Shown: one piece after another, positions 1-6,339 of the stretch | Position numbering within the stretch: position 1 is the stretch's first letter | Layout of the letters: the number at the start of each line of letters is the position of its first letter | NCBI GenBank assembly: GCA_023441105.1 | Contig: JAEZQX010000512.1 | Span: 1 to 7,425, forward strand | DNA: 7,425 nucleotides | From: Pseudomonadota bacterium | GTDB taxonomy: Bacteria > Pseudomonadota > Gammaproteobacteria > Burkholderiales > Burkholderiaceae | Reading direction: 5' to 3' | The notes under the pieces: generated by a model | What the model saw: only the letters and a program-made list of their open reading frames with translations | The model's database searches: none | Told to the model about the DNA's origin: nothing | Translations under genes and position numbers: made by a program

Positions 1-30
1 GCTCCGCCCCGCCTCATGCCCGCTGCGCCC

Positions 31-1389
31 TCAGCCGGCCCGCGTCGCTTCCTGCGCTGACTCGTCCGACATTGCGCGCGTCAACAACGGCGCCAGCGCG
101 GCCAGCGTCCTGGCAGTGGCGCCGCGATGCGCCTGCGTGAAGGCTTGCGCCGCCTGCGACATAGCCGCTCGAACAGCGCCGTCATGCGCGATCCGCAAGG
201 CGGCGGCGACTGCCGAATCAGCGTCGGCAACCTGGACCGATGCGCCGGCGGCGATCGATTCCTGCGCCGCCTGCTCGAAGTTGAACACCGACGGGCCCAG
301 CACCACCGGGCAGCCGAGCGCATTGGCTTCGATCAGGTTCTGCGAGCCATAGGGCAGCAGCGAGCCGCCCATGATGGCGACGTCGGCGGCGGCATACCAG
401 CTCTGCATCTCGCCCATGCTGTCGCCGAGCAGGACATCGCAGCCGGCGATGTCGGCCGCCGGCTGGTCGAGGGCGGCACGGCGCAGCAGCCGGTAGTCGG
501 GCGCGGCCTGGGCGATCAAGGATGCGACCTCGTCGAAGCGGTTGGGATGGCGCGGCACGACCAGCAGCAGCGGCAGCGCCCGCCGGCTGTCGACCGCCGC
601 CTCGCGCAGGCGCCGCCAGCCATGCAGCAGGATCGCCTCCTCGCCGTCCCGCGTGCTGGCGGCGACCACGACAGCGCGCGGCCCGAAGCGACCGCGCCAC
701 TGCGCGCCGCGCGCGCGGGCCGCCTCGGACACCGGCTGGTCGAACTTGAGGTTGCCGACGATCGCGTCCGCCGGCCTCGCCAGCTGCGCCATGCGCGCAG
801 AATCGCCCGGCGACTGGGCGACGACGGTGTCGAAGGCGGCAACCGCCGGCGCGATCAGGCTGCGGTACTTGAGCCCGCGCGCGAGGGATTTCTCCGACAG
901 ACGCGCGTTGACGACCGCCATCGGCAGCGCGCGCCGACTGGCGGCATGCATCAGGTTGGGCCAGACCTCGGTCTCCATCACCAGCCCGAACCGCGGCCGC
1001 TGGACGTCCAGGAAGCGGCCGACGCAGAACGGCAGGTCATAGGGCAGGTAGCACTGCCTCAGCCGCGAACCCAGCAACTGGCGAAACAGGTCCTGGCCGG
1101 TTGCGCGACCGGTCGGCGTCGCATGGGTCAGCAGCACCGGCGCAGCGGGATAGCGCGCGGCCAACTCGCGGATCAGCGGCGCCGCTGCCGCGGTCTCGCC
1201 CACCGACACGGCATGGATCCAGATCGGTCGGCCGCCGTCCGGCGGGCGCTCGCAGAAGCCGAAGCGCTCACCCCAGTGCAACCGGTATTCGGGCTGGCGA
1301 AGGCTGCGCTTGAGCAGGTAGAGCAGCGCCAGCGGGACCGCCAGCACCCAGCCTGCCGAATAGAGTTGACGCAGCAGCTGCCGCCTCAC
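31..1389 (-). CDS. waaA: 3-deoxy-D-manno-octulosonic acid (Kdo) transferase
   Basis: WaaA (KdtA) transfers Kdo from CMP-Kdo onto the tetra-acylated lipid A precursor at the cytoplasmic face of the inner membrane, the first step of LPS inner-core assembly. The 452-residue product is slightly longer than E. coli WaaA (about 425). Seen: a hydrophobic N-terminal segment at residues 11-26, the likely membrane anchor; WGERFG at 39-44 with the conserved catalytic-type Glu41; VSVGE at 61-65; METEVWPN at 138-145; the GT-B C-terminal half with STRDGEE at 245-251, VPRHPNRF at 278-285, GDSMGEM at 322-328 and the donor-site stretch GGSLLPYGSQNLIEA at 341-355. The start is GTG at 1389-1387; no clear Shine-Dalgarno precedes it and no better in-frame start is seen, so the exact start is less sure than the identity. 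It lies 67 bp after the PMM/PGM gene on the same strand, so co-transcription is plausible. Whether it adds one Kdo or more cannot be told from sequence. Confidence 0.96.
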   Translation of the reverse strand: MRRQLLRQLYSAGWVLAVPLALLYLLKRSLRQPEYRLHWGERFGFCERPPDGGRPIWIHAVSVGETAAAAPLIRELAARYPAAPVLLTHATPTGRATGQDLFRQLLGSRLRQCYLPYDLPFCVGRFLDVQRPRFGLVMETEVWPNLMHAASRRALPMAVVNARLSEKSLARGLKYRSLIAPAVAAFDTVVAQSPGDSARMAQLARPADAIVGNLKFDQPVSEAARARGAQWRGRFGPRAVVVAASTRDGEEAILLHGWRRLREAAVDSRRALPLLLVVPRHPNRFDEVASLIAQAAPDYRLLRRAALDQPAADIAGCDVLLGDSMGEMQSWYAAADVAIMGGSLLPYGSQNLIEANALGCPVVLGPSVFNFEQAAQESIAAGASVQVADADSAVAAALRIAHDGAVRAAMSQAAQAFTQAHRGATARTLAALAPLLTRAMSDESAQEATRAG

Positions 1390-1456
1390 GGGTAGCGACC
1401 GGACCGCGCGAGGTTTCCCTGCTCCCGGCGCCAGGCGCGGCCCGGTACCGGTGACC
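1390..1456 (-). other. 67-bp gap between PMM/PGM gene and waaA
   Basis: The only gap above 35 bp in the window. It holds a 10-bp palindrome CCGGTACCGG at 1442-1451, just after the PMM/PGM stop codon, and GC-rich short inverted repeats around 1425-1440. There is no T-tract that would make an intrinsic terminator, no convincing -35/-10 pair and no strong ribosome site before the waaA GTG. The simplest reading is an untranslated spacer inside one transcript. Confidence 0.45.
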
Positions 1457-2905
1457 TCAGAACGGCAGCCTCGCGTCCGGCTTGACCGCCACGATCGCCT
1501 GCCTGAGGCTTTGCTGGATCCGGGTCAGCGCCTCGTCGGTATCGGCCTCGAAGCGCAACACGACGACGGGGGTGGTGTTGGAAGCGCGCGCCAGCCCGAA
1601 GCCATCGGGATATTCCACGCGCACGCCGTCGATGGTGATGATCTCGGTGGCCCCGTCGAACCGGGCATTCTTCTGCAGCGCTTCGATCAGCTTGAAGTTC
1701 TCCCCTTCGGCGGTCTTGAGCTGCAGCTCGGGCGTGGTGGGCGAATCCGGCAGCGCTTCGAGCACCGCGCTCGGGTCGGGATGGCGCGCGAGGATCTCGA
1801 GCAGCCGCGCGGCGGTGTAGACGCCGTCGTCGAAGCCATACCAGCGGTCGTTGAAGAACACGTGGCCGCTCATCTCGCCGGCGAGCTTGGCCCCGGTCTC
1901 CTTCAGCTTCGCCTTGATCAGCGAATGACCGGTGCGCCACATCAGCGGCTGGCCGCCGTGCTTGCGGATCCACGGCGCCAGGTTGCGGGTGCATTTGACG
2001 TCGTAGATGATCTGCGCACCCGGATTCTTCTCGAGCACGTCCTGCGCATAGAGCATCAGCTGCCGATCCGGGAAGATGATCTTGCCGGACTTGGTGACGA
2101 TGCCGAGGCGGTCGCCGTCGCCATCGAATGCCAGCCCGAGCTCGGCGTCGCCGGCGGCCACCGCGCGGATCAGGTCCTGGAGATTCTCCGGATGCGCGGG
2201 GTCCGGATGATGATTCGGGAAATTGCCGTCGACATCGCAGAAGAGCTCGGTCACCTCGCCGCAGCCGAGCGCCCGCAGCAGCGCCGGCGCGCCTGCGCCG
2301 GCGACGCCATTGCCGGCATCCACCGCCACCTTGATCGGGCGCGCCAGGCGGATGTCGCCAGTGATCTTCGCGAGGTATTCCGGCAGCACGTCGCGCTGCG
2401 AGACCTTTCCGGGCCGCTCGGCGCGCAGTCGCGACCAGGCGGCAGCGTCGCGGATGGTGGCGCCGATGCCGGTGATCTCCTCGCCGTAGAGCGTGCGGCC
2501 GTTCATCATCATCTTGAGGCCGTTGTACTCCGGCGGGTTGTGGCTGCCGGTGACGGCGACGCCGGTGCCGCTGCCGGTGAGGACGGTGGCGAAATAGACC
2601 AGCGGCGTCGGCACCATGCCGATGTCGACCACGTCGACGCCGGCAGCGCAAATACCCTCGGCCAGCGCCGCGGCCAGGCGCGGGCCGGACAGACGGCCGT
2701 CGCGGCCGACGACGATGCTGCCCACCCCTTCCTGCTTCGCGCGCGCGCCGAGAACCAGGCCGATCGCGCGGACCGCTTGCTCGGTCAACGTGTCGTCGAC
2801 GATGCCGCGGATGTCGTAGGCCTTGAAGATGCCCGCTGACACCGTGGGCGCCGTGCGGCCGATGTCGGTTGGACGCGCGGACGCGGAATCGGAAGATGAA
2901 GTCAT
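1457..2905 (-). CDS. manB: phosphomannomutase/phosphoglucomutase (AlgC type)
   Basis: Cytoplasmic alpha-D-phosphohexomutase that interconverts mannose-6-P/mannose-1-P and, in AlgC-type enzymes, glucose-6-P/glucose-1-P. It feeds GDP-mannose and, via glucose-1-P, the rhamnose pathway encoded nearby. The 482 residues show the full set of active-site loops: AYDIRG at 29-34; the phosphoserine loop TGSHNPPEYNG at 119-129 (Ser121); the metal loop DGDGDR at 261-266 (Asp261, 263, 265); the sugar-binding loop GEMSGH at 343-348 (Glu344, His348); and the phosphate-binding RASNTTP at 440-446. Compared with P. aeruginosa AlgC as I recall it, the spacing is nearly constant, and the N-terminus is about 13 residues longer and rich in Ser, Ala and Thr. 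The ATG at 2905 has GGTGA four bases upstream. Mutase specificity (PMM, PGM or both) is inferred from AlgC likeness; a pure PMM (ManB/CpsG) is the alternative. Downstream is waaA, same strand. Confidence 0.95.
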   Translation of the reverse strand: MTSSSDSASARPTDIGRTAPTVSAGIFKAYDIRGIVDDTLTEQAVRAIGLVLGARAKQEGVGSIVVGRDGRLSGPRLAAALAEGICAAGVDVVDIGMVPTPLVYFATVLTGSGTGVAVTGSHNPPEYNGLKMMMNGRTLYGEEITGIGATIRDAAAWSRLRAERPGKVSQRDVLPEYLAKITGDIRLARPIKVAVDAGNGVAGAGAPALLRALGCGEVTELFCDVDGNFPNHHPDPAHPENLQDLIRAVAAGDAELGLAFDGDGDRLGIVTKSGKIIFPDRQLMLYAQDVLEKNPGAQIIYDVKCTRNLAPWIRKHGGQPLMWRTGHSLIKAKLKETGAKLAGEMSGHVFFNDRWYGFDDGVYTAARLLEILARHPDPSAVLEALPDSPTTPELQLKTAEGENFKLIEALQKNARFDGATEIITIDGVRVEYPDGFGLARASNTTPVVVLRFEADTDEALTRIQQSLRQAIVAVKPDARLPF

Positions 2906-2938
2906 GGGTTCACCGTTGAGCGTTTATACAATGCCTGC
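2906..2938. promoter_or_regulatory. 33-bp divergent intergenic region with AT-rich core
   Basis: This is the only spacer between two divergent genes in the window. Its core, TTTATACAAT at 2923-2932, is conspicuously AT-rich for this DNA. Minus strand: TATAAA (2928-2923) could be a -10 box, with TTACCA (2949-2944) as a poor -35 at 15-bp spacing, giving a leader of about 10 nt. Plus strand: TATACA (2925-2930) could be a -10 box, but transcription would then begin at or next to the ATG at 2939, and no good -35 is seen. A promoter here is an inference from base composition and gene layout; neither box pair is strong. Confidence 0.4.
2910..2914 (-). promoter_or_regulatory. ribosome binding site of the PMM/PGM gene
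   Basis: On the minus strand GGTGA stands four bases before the ATG at 2905-2903, matching the 3' part of the AGGAGGTGA consensus. It supports this ATG over a start nearer the conserved AYDIRG motif, where a GTG codon (residue 22) has no such site. Confidence 0.5.
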
Positions 2939-3931
2939 ATGGATGGTAACGGCATTGCAGATCCGTCGAATCCGGCCGCGGCGCCGCTGGTGGTCGTGAC
3001 AGGCGCCGGCGGTTTCATCGGTGGTCATCTGCTGCGCGCCTTGCGCGAAGCCGGCTTTCGCAGCCGCGCGGTGACTCGCCGGGCCGTCGGCAGCGCGGGC
3101 CTTCCCGGCGCCGACGAAACCGTGACCCATCCTGGCGTATCGCCGACAGCCGACTGGCGTCCTGTCGTCGCCGGCGCGCAGGCGGTGGTCCATCTCGCGG
3201 GACTCGCCCACCTGCCGGTCGACGACCGGCCGACGCGCCAGACGCTGCGGCGGGTCAACGTGCTGGCCACCGAACAGCTGGCGCAGGCGGCGGCGGCGGC
3301 CGGGGCGGCGACCTTCGTCTTCATGAGTTCGATCAAGGCGGTCGCCGACCATTCCCGCGACCAGCCGCTGACCGAAGGCAGCGCCTGCCGTCCCGAGGAC
3401 TGCTACGGCATCGCCAAGCGGGCCGCGGAGCGGCGGCTCGAGCGGCTGGCGCGACGCACGCCGGCCACCCGGATGCTGATCCTGCGCCCGCCGCTGGTGT
3501 ACGGACCGGGCGTCGGCGCCAACTTCGCCGCGCTGGTGCGACTGGTCGGCAGGGGTGTGCCCCTGCCGCTCGGCGCCATCCGCAATCGCCGCAGCCTCGT
3601 CTATGTCGGCAACCTGACCGACGCCATCGTGCGCTGCCTCGAGCGGCCCCAGGTGCCGTCGGGCATCTTCCATGTGAGCGACGCAGAGCCCGTGTCCACG
3701 CCGGAGCTGGTTGCCGCGATTGCCCGCGCCCAGGGCCGGGAGGCGCGGCTGCTGGCGATCCCGCCGCGCTGGCTCGCCCTCGCCGCCGCGGTTGCCGGCA
3801 GGAAGGCGCAGTTCGGCCGCCTCGCCTGCTCGCTCGAGGTCAGCAACCGGCGCTTCTGTGAAGCCTTCGGCTGGACGCCGCCGTTCGGCCTGGAACAGGG
3901 ACTGCGGGCGACGATCGCCGACCGCCGCTAG
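2939..3931 (+). CDS. NAD-dependent nucleotide-sugar epimerase/dehydratase family protein (extended SDR)
   Basis: A 330-residue extended short-chain dehydrogenase/reductase that should act on a UDP- or dTDP-sugar in the cytoplasm. Seen: a beta strand then the Rossmann glycine motif TGAGGFIG at 21-28; HLAG at 85-88; the catalytic Ser region FMSSIKA at 128-134; the YxxxK pair Tyr156/Lys160 in YGIAK; RPPLVYGPG at 183-191; and NRRSLVYVGNLTDAI at 216-230, typical of the GalE-like branch that includes 4-ketoreductases. Residues 1-16 precede the first strand and are a non-conserved-looking leader. There is no Shine-Dalgarno before the ATG, so a leaderless mRNA or a later start (GTG codon of residue 18, at 2990) is possible. 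It is the only plus-strand gene here, ending 10 bp from the rmlD stop. Candidate activities are UDP-Glc/GlcNAc 4-epimerase or a WbpV/WreQ-like UDP-4-keto-6-deoxy-GlcNAc reductase; I favour the latter weakly and give no symbol. Confidence 0.88.
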   Translation: MDGNGIADPSNPAAAPLVVVTGAGGFIGGHLLRALREAGFRSRAVTRRAVGSAGLPGADETVTHPGVSPTADWRPVVAGAQAVVHLAGLAHLPVDDRPTRQTLRRVNVLATEQLAQAAAAAGAATFVFMSSIKAVADHSRDQPLTEGSACRPEDCYGIAKRAAERRLERLARRTPATRMLILRPPLVYGPGVGANFAALVRLVGRGVPLPLGAIRNRRSLVYVGNLTDAIVRCLERPQVPSGIFHVSDAEPVSTPELVAAIARAQGREARLLAIPPRWLALAAAVAGRKAQFGRLACSLEVSNRRFCEAFGWTPPFGLEQGLRATIADRR

Positions 3932-3941
3932 GAGCCTGGGC

Positions 3942-4865
3942 TCAGGCCCCGCGCAGCACCGTCGCCAGCAACGCGTCCCAGGCGGGCATGCGCAAGCCCC
4001 ACACCTGCTCGATGCGCGACACGTCGAGGCAGGAATTGGCCGGGCGGCGCGCCGGTGTCGGATAGGCGGACGACGGAATCGACTCGAGCGTCGGCAGGCG
4101 CGGCACCTGCCAGTCCGGCTGCGGCAGGGTCGCCGGCGTCAGCGTCGCCCGGTGCAGGAGCGACAGCCCCAGGCCGGCATACTCGAACCAGCTGGTCCGG
4201 CCCGACGGCACCAGGTTGAGGACGCCCGACCAGTCCGCAAGCGCCGGATCGGCCCGGCGCCTTCCGAGCAGTTGCGCGGTGGTGTCGGCGATGAAGGAGG
4301 CCGGCGTCGGCGCACCGAACTGGTCGCCGACGATGCGCAGGTGGTCGCGGTTGGCGGCCAGGCGCACCATCGTGCGCAGGAAGTTGCCGCCGCGCAGGGA
4401 ATAGACCCAGCTGGTGCGCAGGATCAGGTGCTGGCAGCCGCTCGCCTGGATGGCCTGCTCGCCTTCGAGCTTGCTGCGACCGTACAGGTTGACGGGCGCG
4501 GTCGGATCGTCCTCGCGATAGCGGCCCGGGCGGCTGCCATCGAAGACATAGTCGGTCGAATAGTGCACCAGCAAGGCCGCGTTGGCGGCACAGTAGCGCG
4601 CCAGCTCGCCGGGCGCCGCGGCGTTGATGGCAAGCGCACGATCGACTTCGCTTTCGGCCTTGTCGACCGCGGTGTAGGCGGCGGGATTGACGATGACTGC
4701 CGGCGCCAGCTCGCGCAGCCGGGCCTGCAGCCGCGCCGGGTCCGCCGCCGCATCGGCCAGGTCGAGGTCGGCACTGCCGACCCCGATCACCTCGCCCAGC
4801 GGCTGCAGGCTGCGCACCAGCTCCCAGCCGACCTGGCCGCTGATGCCGGTGACCAGGATCCTCAT
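3942..4865 (-). CDS. rmlD: dTDP-4-dehydrorhamnose reductase
   Basis: RmlD (RfbD) performs the last step, NAD(P)H-dependent reduction of dTDP-6-deoxy-L-lyxo-4-hexulose to dTDP-L-rhamnose. The 307-residue product is near the family's usual 300. Seen: TGISGQVGWEL at 6-16, the cofactor-binding glycine motif; NPAAYTAVDKAE at 60-71; STDYVFDG at 103-110; the catalytic Tyr128/Lys132 in YGRSK; RTSWVY at 150-155; and DQFGAPT at 181-187. The reading frame stays open well upstream, but the start is placed at the ATG at 4865-4863 because MRILVTG is the canonical N-terminus. This ATG overlaps the rmlC stop as ATGA. No Shine-Dalgarno is visible, so translation is probably coupled to rmlC. It is the last gene of the rml chain and converges with the plus-strand SDR gene. 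Identity is firm. Confidence 0.96.
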   Translation of the reverse strand: MRILVTGISGQVGWELVRSLQPLGEVIGVGSADLDLADAAADPARLQARLRELAPAVIVNPAAYTAVDKAESEVDRALAINAAAPGELARYCAANAALLVHYSTDYVFDGSRPGRYREDDPTAPVNLYGRSKLEGEQAIQASGCQHLILRTSWVYSLRGGNFLRTMVRLAANRDHLRIVGDQFGAPTPASFIADTTAQLLGRRRADPALADWSGVLNLVPSGRTSWFEYAGLGLSLLHRATLTPATLPQPDWQVPRLPTLESIPSSAYPTPARRPANSCLDVSRIEQVWGLRMPAWDALLATVLRGA

Positions 4866-5464
4866 CGCGGCGAAGCAACGGTCGATGCCGCGCGCGCCGA
4901 ATCGCTGCCATAGACCTCGGCGTCCGCCAACGGCCTGCCCACCAGATCCTTGTCCGAGATGATGACCTCGTCGCGGCCGCCCACCCGGGCGAGCGGCCAG
5001 GCGATGTCCAGCGCCGGGTCGTTCCAGAGCAGCGTGCGTTCGTGCGCCGGCGCGTAGAAGTCGCTGGCCTTGTAGAGCACGGTGCTGCCCTCCTGCAGGG
5101 CGAGGAAGCCATGCGCGAAGCCGGCCGGGATCCACGCCATCAGGTTGTTCTCGGCCGACAGCAGGAAGGAGGCGGAGCGACCGAAGGTGGGCGAATCGCG
5201 ACGCAAGTCGATGGCGACGTCGAAGATCTCGCCTTCGAGCACCCGGATCAGCTTGCCCTGCGGCTGGTGGATCTGGTAGTGCAGCCCGCGCAGCACGCCG
5301 CGCGCCGACCGCGACTGGTTGTCCTGCACGAAGGCCACCGAGCGGCCGCACAGCTCGTCGAAGACGCGCTGGTTGAAGCTCTCGAAGAAGTAGCCGCGGC
5401 TGTCGCCGAACTTCTTCGGCTCGATCAGGAAGACATCCGGCAAGGCGGTATCGATGCGCTTCAT
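4862..5464 (-). CDS. rmlC: dTDP-4-dehydrorhamnose 3,5-epimerase
   Basis: RmlC (RfbC) epimerises C3 and C5 of dTDP-4-keto-6-deoxy-D-glucose, the third step to dTDP-L-rhamnose. It is a small cofactor-free cupin (jelly-roll) enzyme, normally a dimer. Seen in 200 residues: IEPKKFGDSRGYFFESF at 14-30; FVQDNQSRS at 45-53; VLRGLHYQ at 57-64 with the catalytic His62; QGKLIRVLEGEIFDVAID at 69-86; WIPAGFAHGF at 111-120; YKASDFYAP at 131-139; WNDP at 147-150; and SDKD at 170-173, whose Asp173 aligns with the second member of the catalytic dyad. The protein is some 15 residues longer than the Salmonella enzyme, with an Ala/Ser-rich tail after residue 183. Its ATG shares one base with the rmlA stop (TGATG), and its stop overlaps the rmlD ATG by four bases, both signs of translational coupling. 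Confidence 0.96.
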   Translation of the reverse strand: MKRIDTALPDVFLIEPKKFGDSRGYFFESFNQRVFDELCGRSVAFVQDNQSRSARGVLRGLHYQIHQPQGKLIRVLEGEIFDVAIDLRRDSPTFGRSASFLLSAENNLMAWIPAGFAHGFLALQEGSTVLYKASDFYAPAHERTLLWNDPALDIAWPLARVGGRDEVIISDKDLVGRPLADAEVYGSDSARAASTVASPR

Positions 5465-6339
5465 CAGAACACCCGTTCGCCGAGCACCGACAGCAGGTAC
5501 CTGCCGTAGCCGCTCTTCTCCAGCGGTTTCGCCAGGCTGGTCAGCTGTGTCGCGTCGATGTAGCCCATCCGGTAGGCGACCTCTTCCGGGCAGGCGATCT
5601 TGAGACCCTGGCGCTTCTCGATGGTCTGCACGAACAGCGAGGCCTCGATCAGCGATTCCTGCGTCCCGGTGTCGAGCCAGGCATAGCCGCGGCCCATGGT
5701 CTTGACGTGCAGCTCGCCCAGCTCGAGATATCGACGGTTGACGTCGGTGATCTCGAGCTCGCCGCGCGCCGACGGCTTGAGCTCGCGGGCGATGTCCACC
5801 ACCCGGTTGTCGTAGAAGTACATGCCGGTCACCGCGTAATGCGACTTGGGCCTGGCCGGCTTCTCCTCCAGGCTGATCGCCCGCCCGCCTTCATCGAACT
5901 CCACCACCCCGTAGCGCTCCGGATCATGTACCCGGTAGGCGAAGACCGTGGCGCCCGAGGGGCGGCGGGCCGCCTCCAGCAGGTCGCCGGCCAGCGCATG
6001 GCCGTAGAAGATGTTGTCGCCCAGCACCAGGGCGCAGGCATCGTCGCCGATGAAGTCCTCGCCGATCAGGAACGCCTGTGCCAGCCCGTCCGGCGACGGC
6101 TGCACCGCGTAGGACAGGCTCATGCCCCAGGCGCGTCCGTCGCCGAGCAGCTGCTCGAAGCGCGGTGTGTCCTGCGGCGTCGAGATGATCAGGATATCGC
6201 GGATGCCCGCCAGCATCAGGCTGCTCAGCGGGTAGTAGATCATCGGCTTGTCGTAGATCGGCAGGAGCTGCTTCGAGACCGCCTGCGTGACCGGATAGAG
6301 GCGCGTGCCGGAGCCGCCTGCGAGGATGATGCCCTTCAA
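5464..6339 (-). CDS. rmlA: glucose-1-phosphate thymidylyltransferase
   Basis: RmlA (RfbA) joins glucose-1-phosphate and dTTP to give dTDP-glucose and pyrophosphate, the committed step, usually feedback-inhibited by dTDP-rhamnose. The 291-residue product matches the usual length of about 292. Seen: the nucleotidyltransferase signature [13 protein letters not shown] at 6-18, then [16 protein letters not shown] at 23-38; [11 protein letters not shown] at 80-90; LGDNIFYG at 106-113 with the metal-binding Asp108; SLEEKP at 156-161; GELEITDVN at 193-201; and WLDTGT at 221-226 with Asp223. The start is TTG at 6339-6337, chosen because the canonical N-terminus (M/L)KGIILAGG begins exactly there and GGGAG lies six bases upstream. 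The frame is open further upstream, but that stretch lies inside rmlB and does not resemble the family. The TTG overlaps the rmlB stop as TTGA. Confidence 0.96.
   Translation of the reverse strand: MKGIILAGGSGTRLYPVTQAVSKQLLPIYDKPMIYYPLSSLMLAGIRDILIISTPQDTPRFEQLLGDGRAWGMSLSYAVQPSPDGLAQAFLIGEDFIGDDACALVLGDNIFYGHALAGDLLEAARRPSGATVFAYRVHDPERYGVVEFDEGGRAISLEEKPARPKSHYAVTGMYFYDNRVVDIARELKPSARGELEITDVNRRYLELGELHVKTMGRGYAWLDTGTQESLIEASLFVQTIEKRQGLKIACPEEVAYRMGYIDATQLTSLAKPLEKSGYGRYLLSVLGERVF

Noticed and set aside
127..1395. Long plus-strand open frame antisense to waaA (about 420 codons)
   Set aside because: It is rich in Arg, Ala, Gly, Gln and His with no recognisable motif, as expected for the complement of a GC-rich gene. 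waaA on the other strand carries all family motifs.
1386..2651. Long minus-strand open frame in another phase of the PMM/PGM gene (about 420 codons)
   Set aside because: Extremely Arg-rich, low-complexity translation lying over a well-supported gene; an artefact of high GC with few stop codons.
1451..2839. Long plus-strand open frame antisense to the PMM/PGM gene (about 460 codons)
   Set aside because: Same shadow composition with no domain; the minus-strand frame has every active-site loop of the phosphohexomutase family.
3286..3308. Run of GCG repeats in the SDR gene
   Set aside because: It encodes a short poly-Ala helix (about residues 116-124) common in GC-rich SDR genes; too short to be a meaningful tandem repeat.
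3934..3947. Small inverted repeat GCCTG-GGCT-CAGGC at the convergent SDR/rmlD ends, as a bidirectional terminator
   Set aside because: The stem is only 5 bp, there is no T-tract on either side, and it overlaps the rmlD stop. Too weak to call.
3711..4913. Plus-strand open frame across the SDR end and antisense to rmlD (about 400 codons)
   Set aside because: It crosses two real genes on opposite strands, its translation is low-complexity Arg/Ala/Gly/Gln, and no motif is seen.
4866..5351. Upstream extension of the rmlD frame, which could suggest an RmlC-RmlD fusion
   Set aside because: The extension is an out-of-phase reading of rmlC with no family likeness; rmlC has its own frame and stop, and rmlD begins at its canonical MRILVTG.
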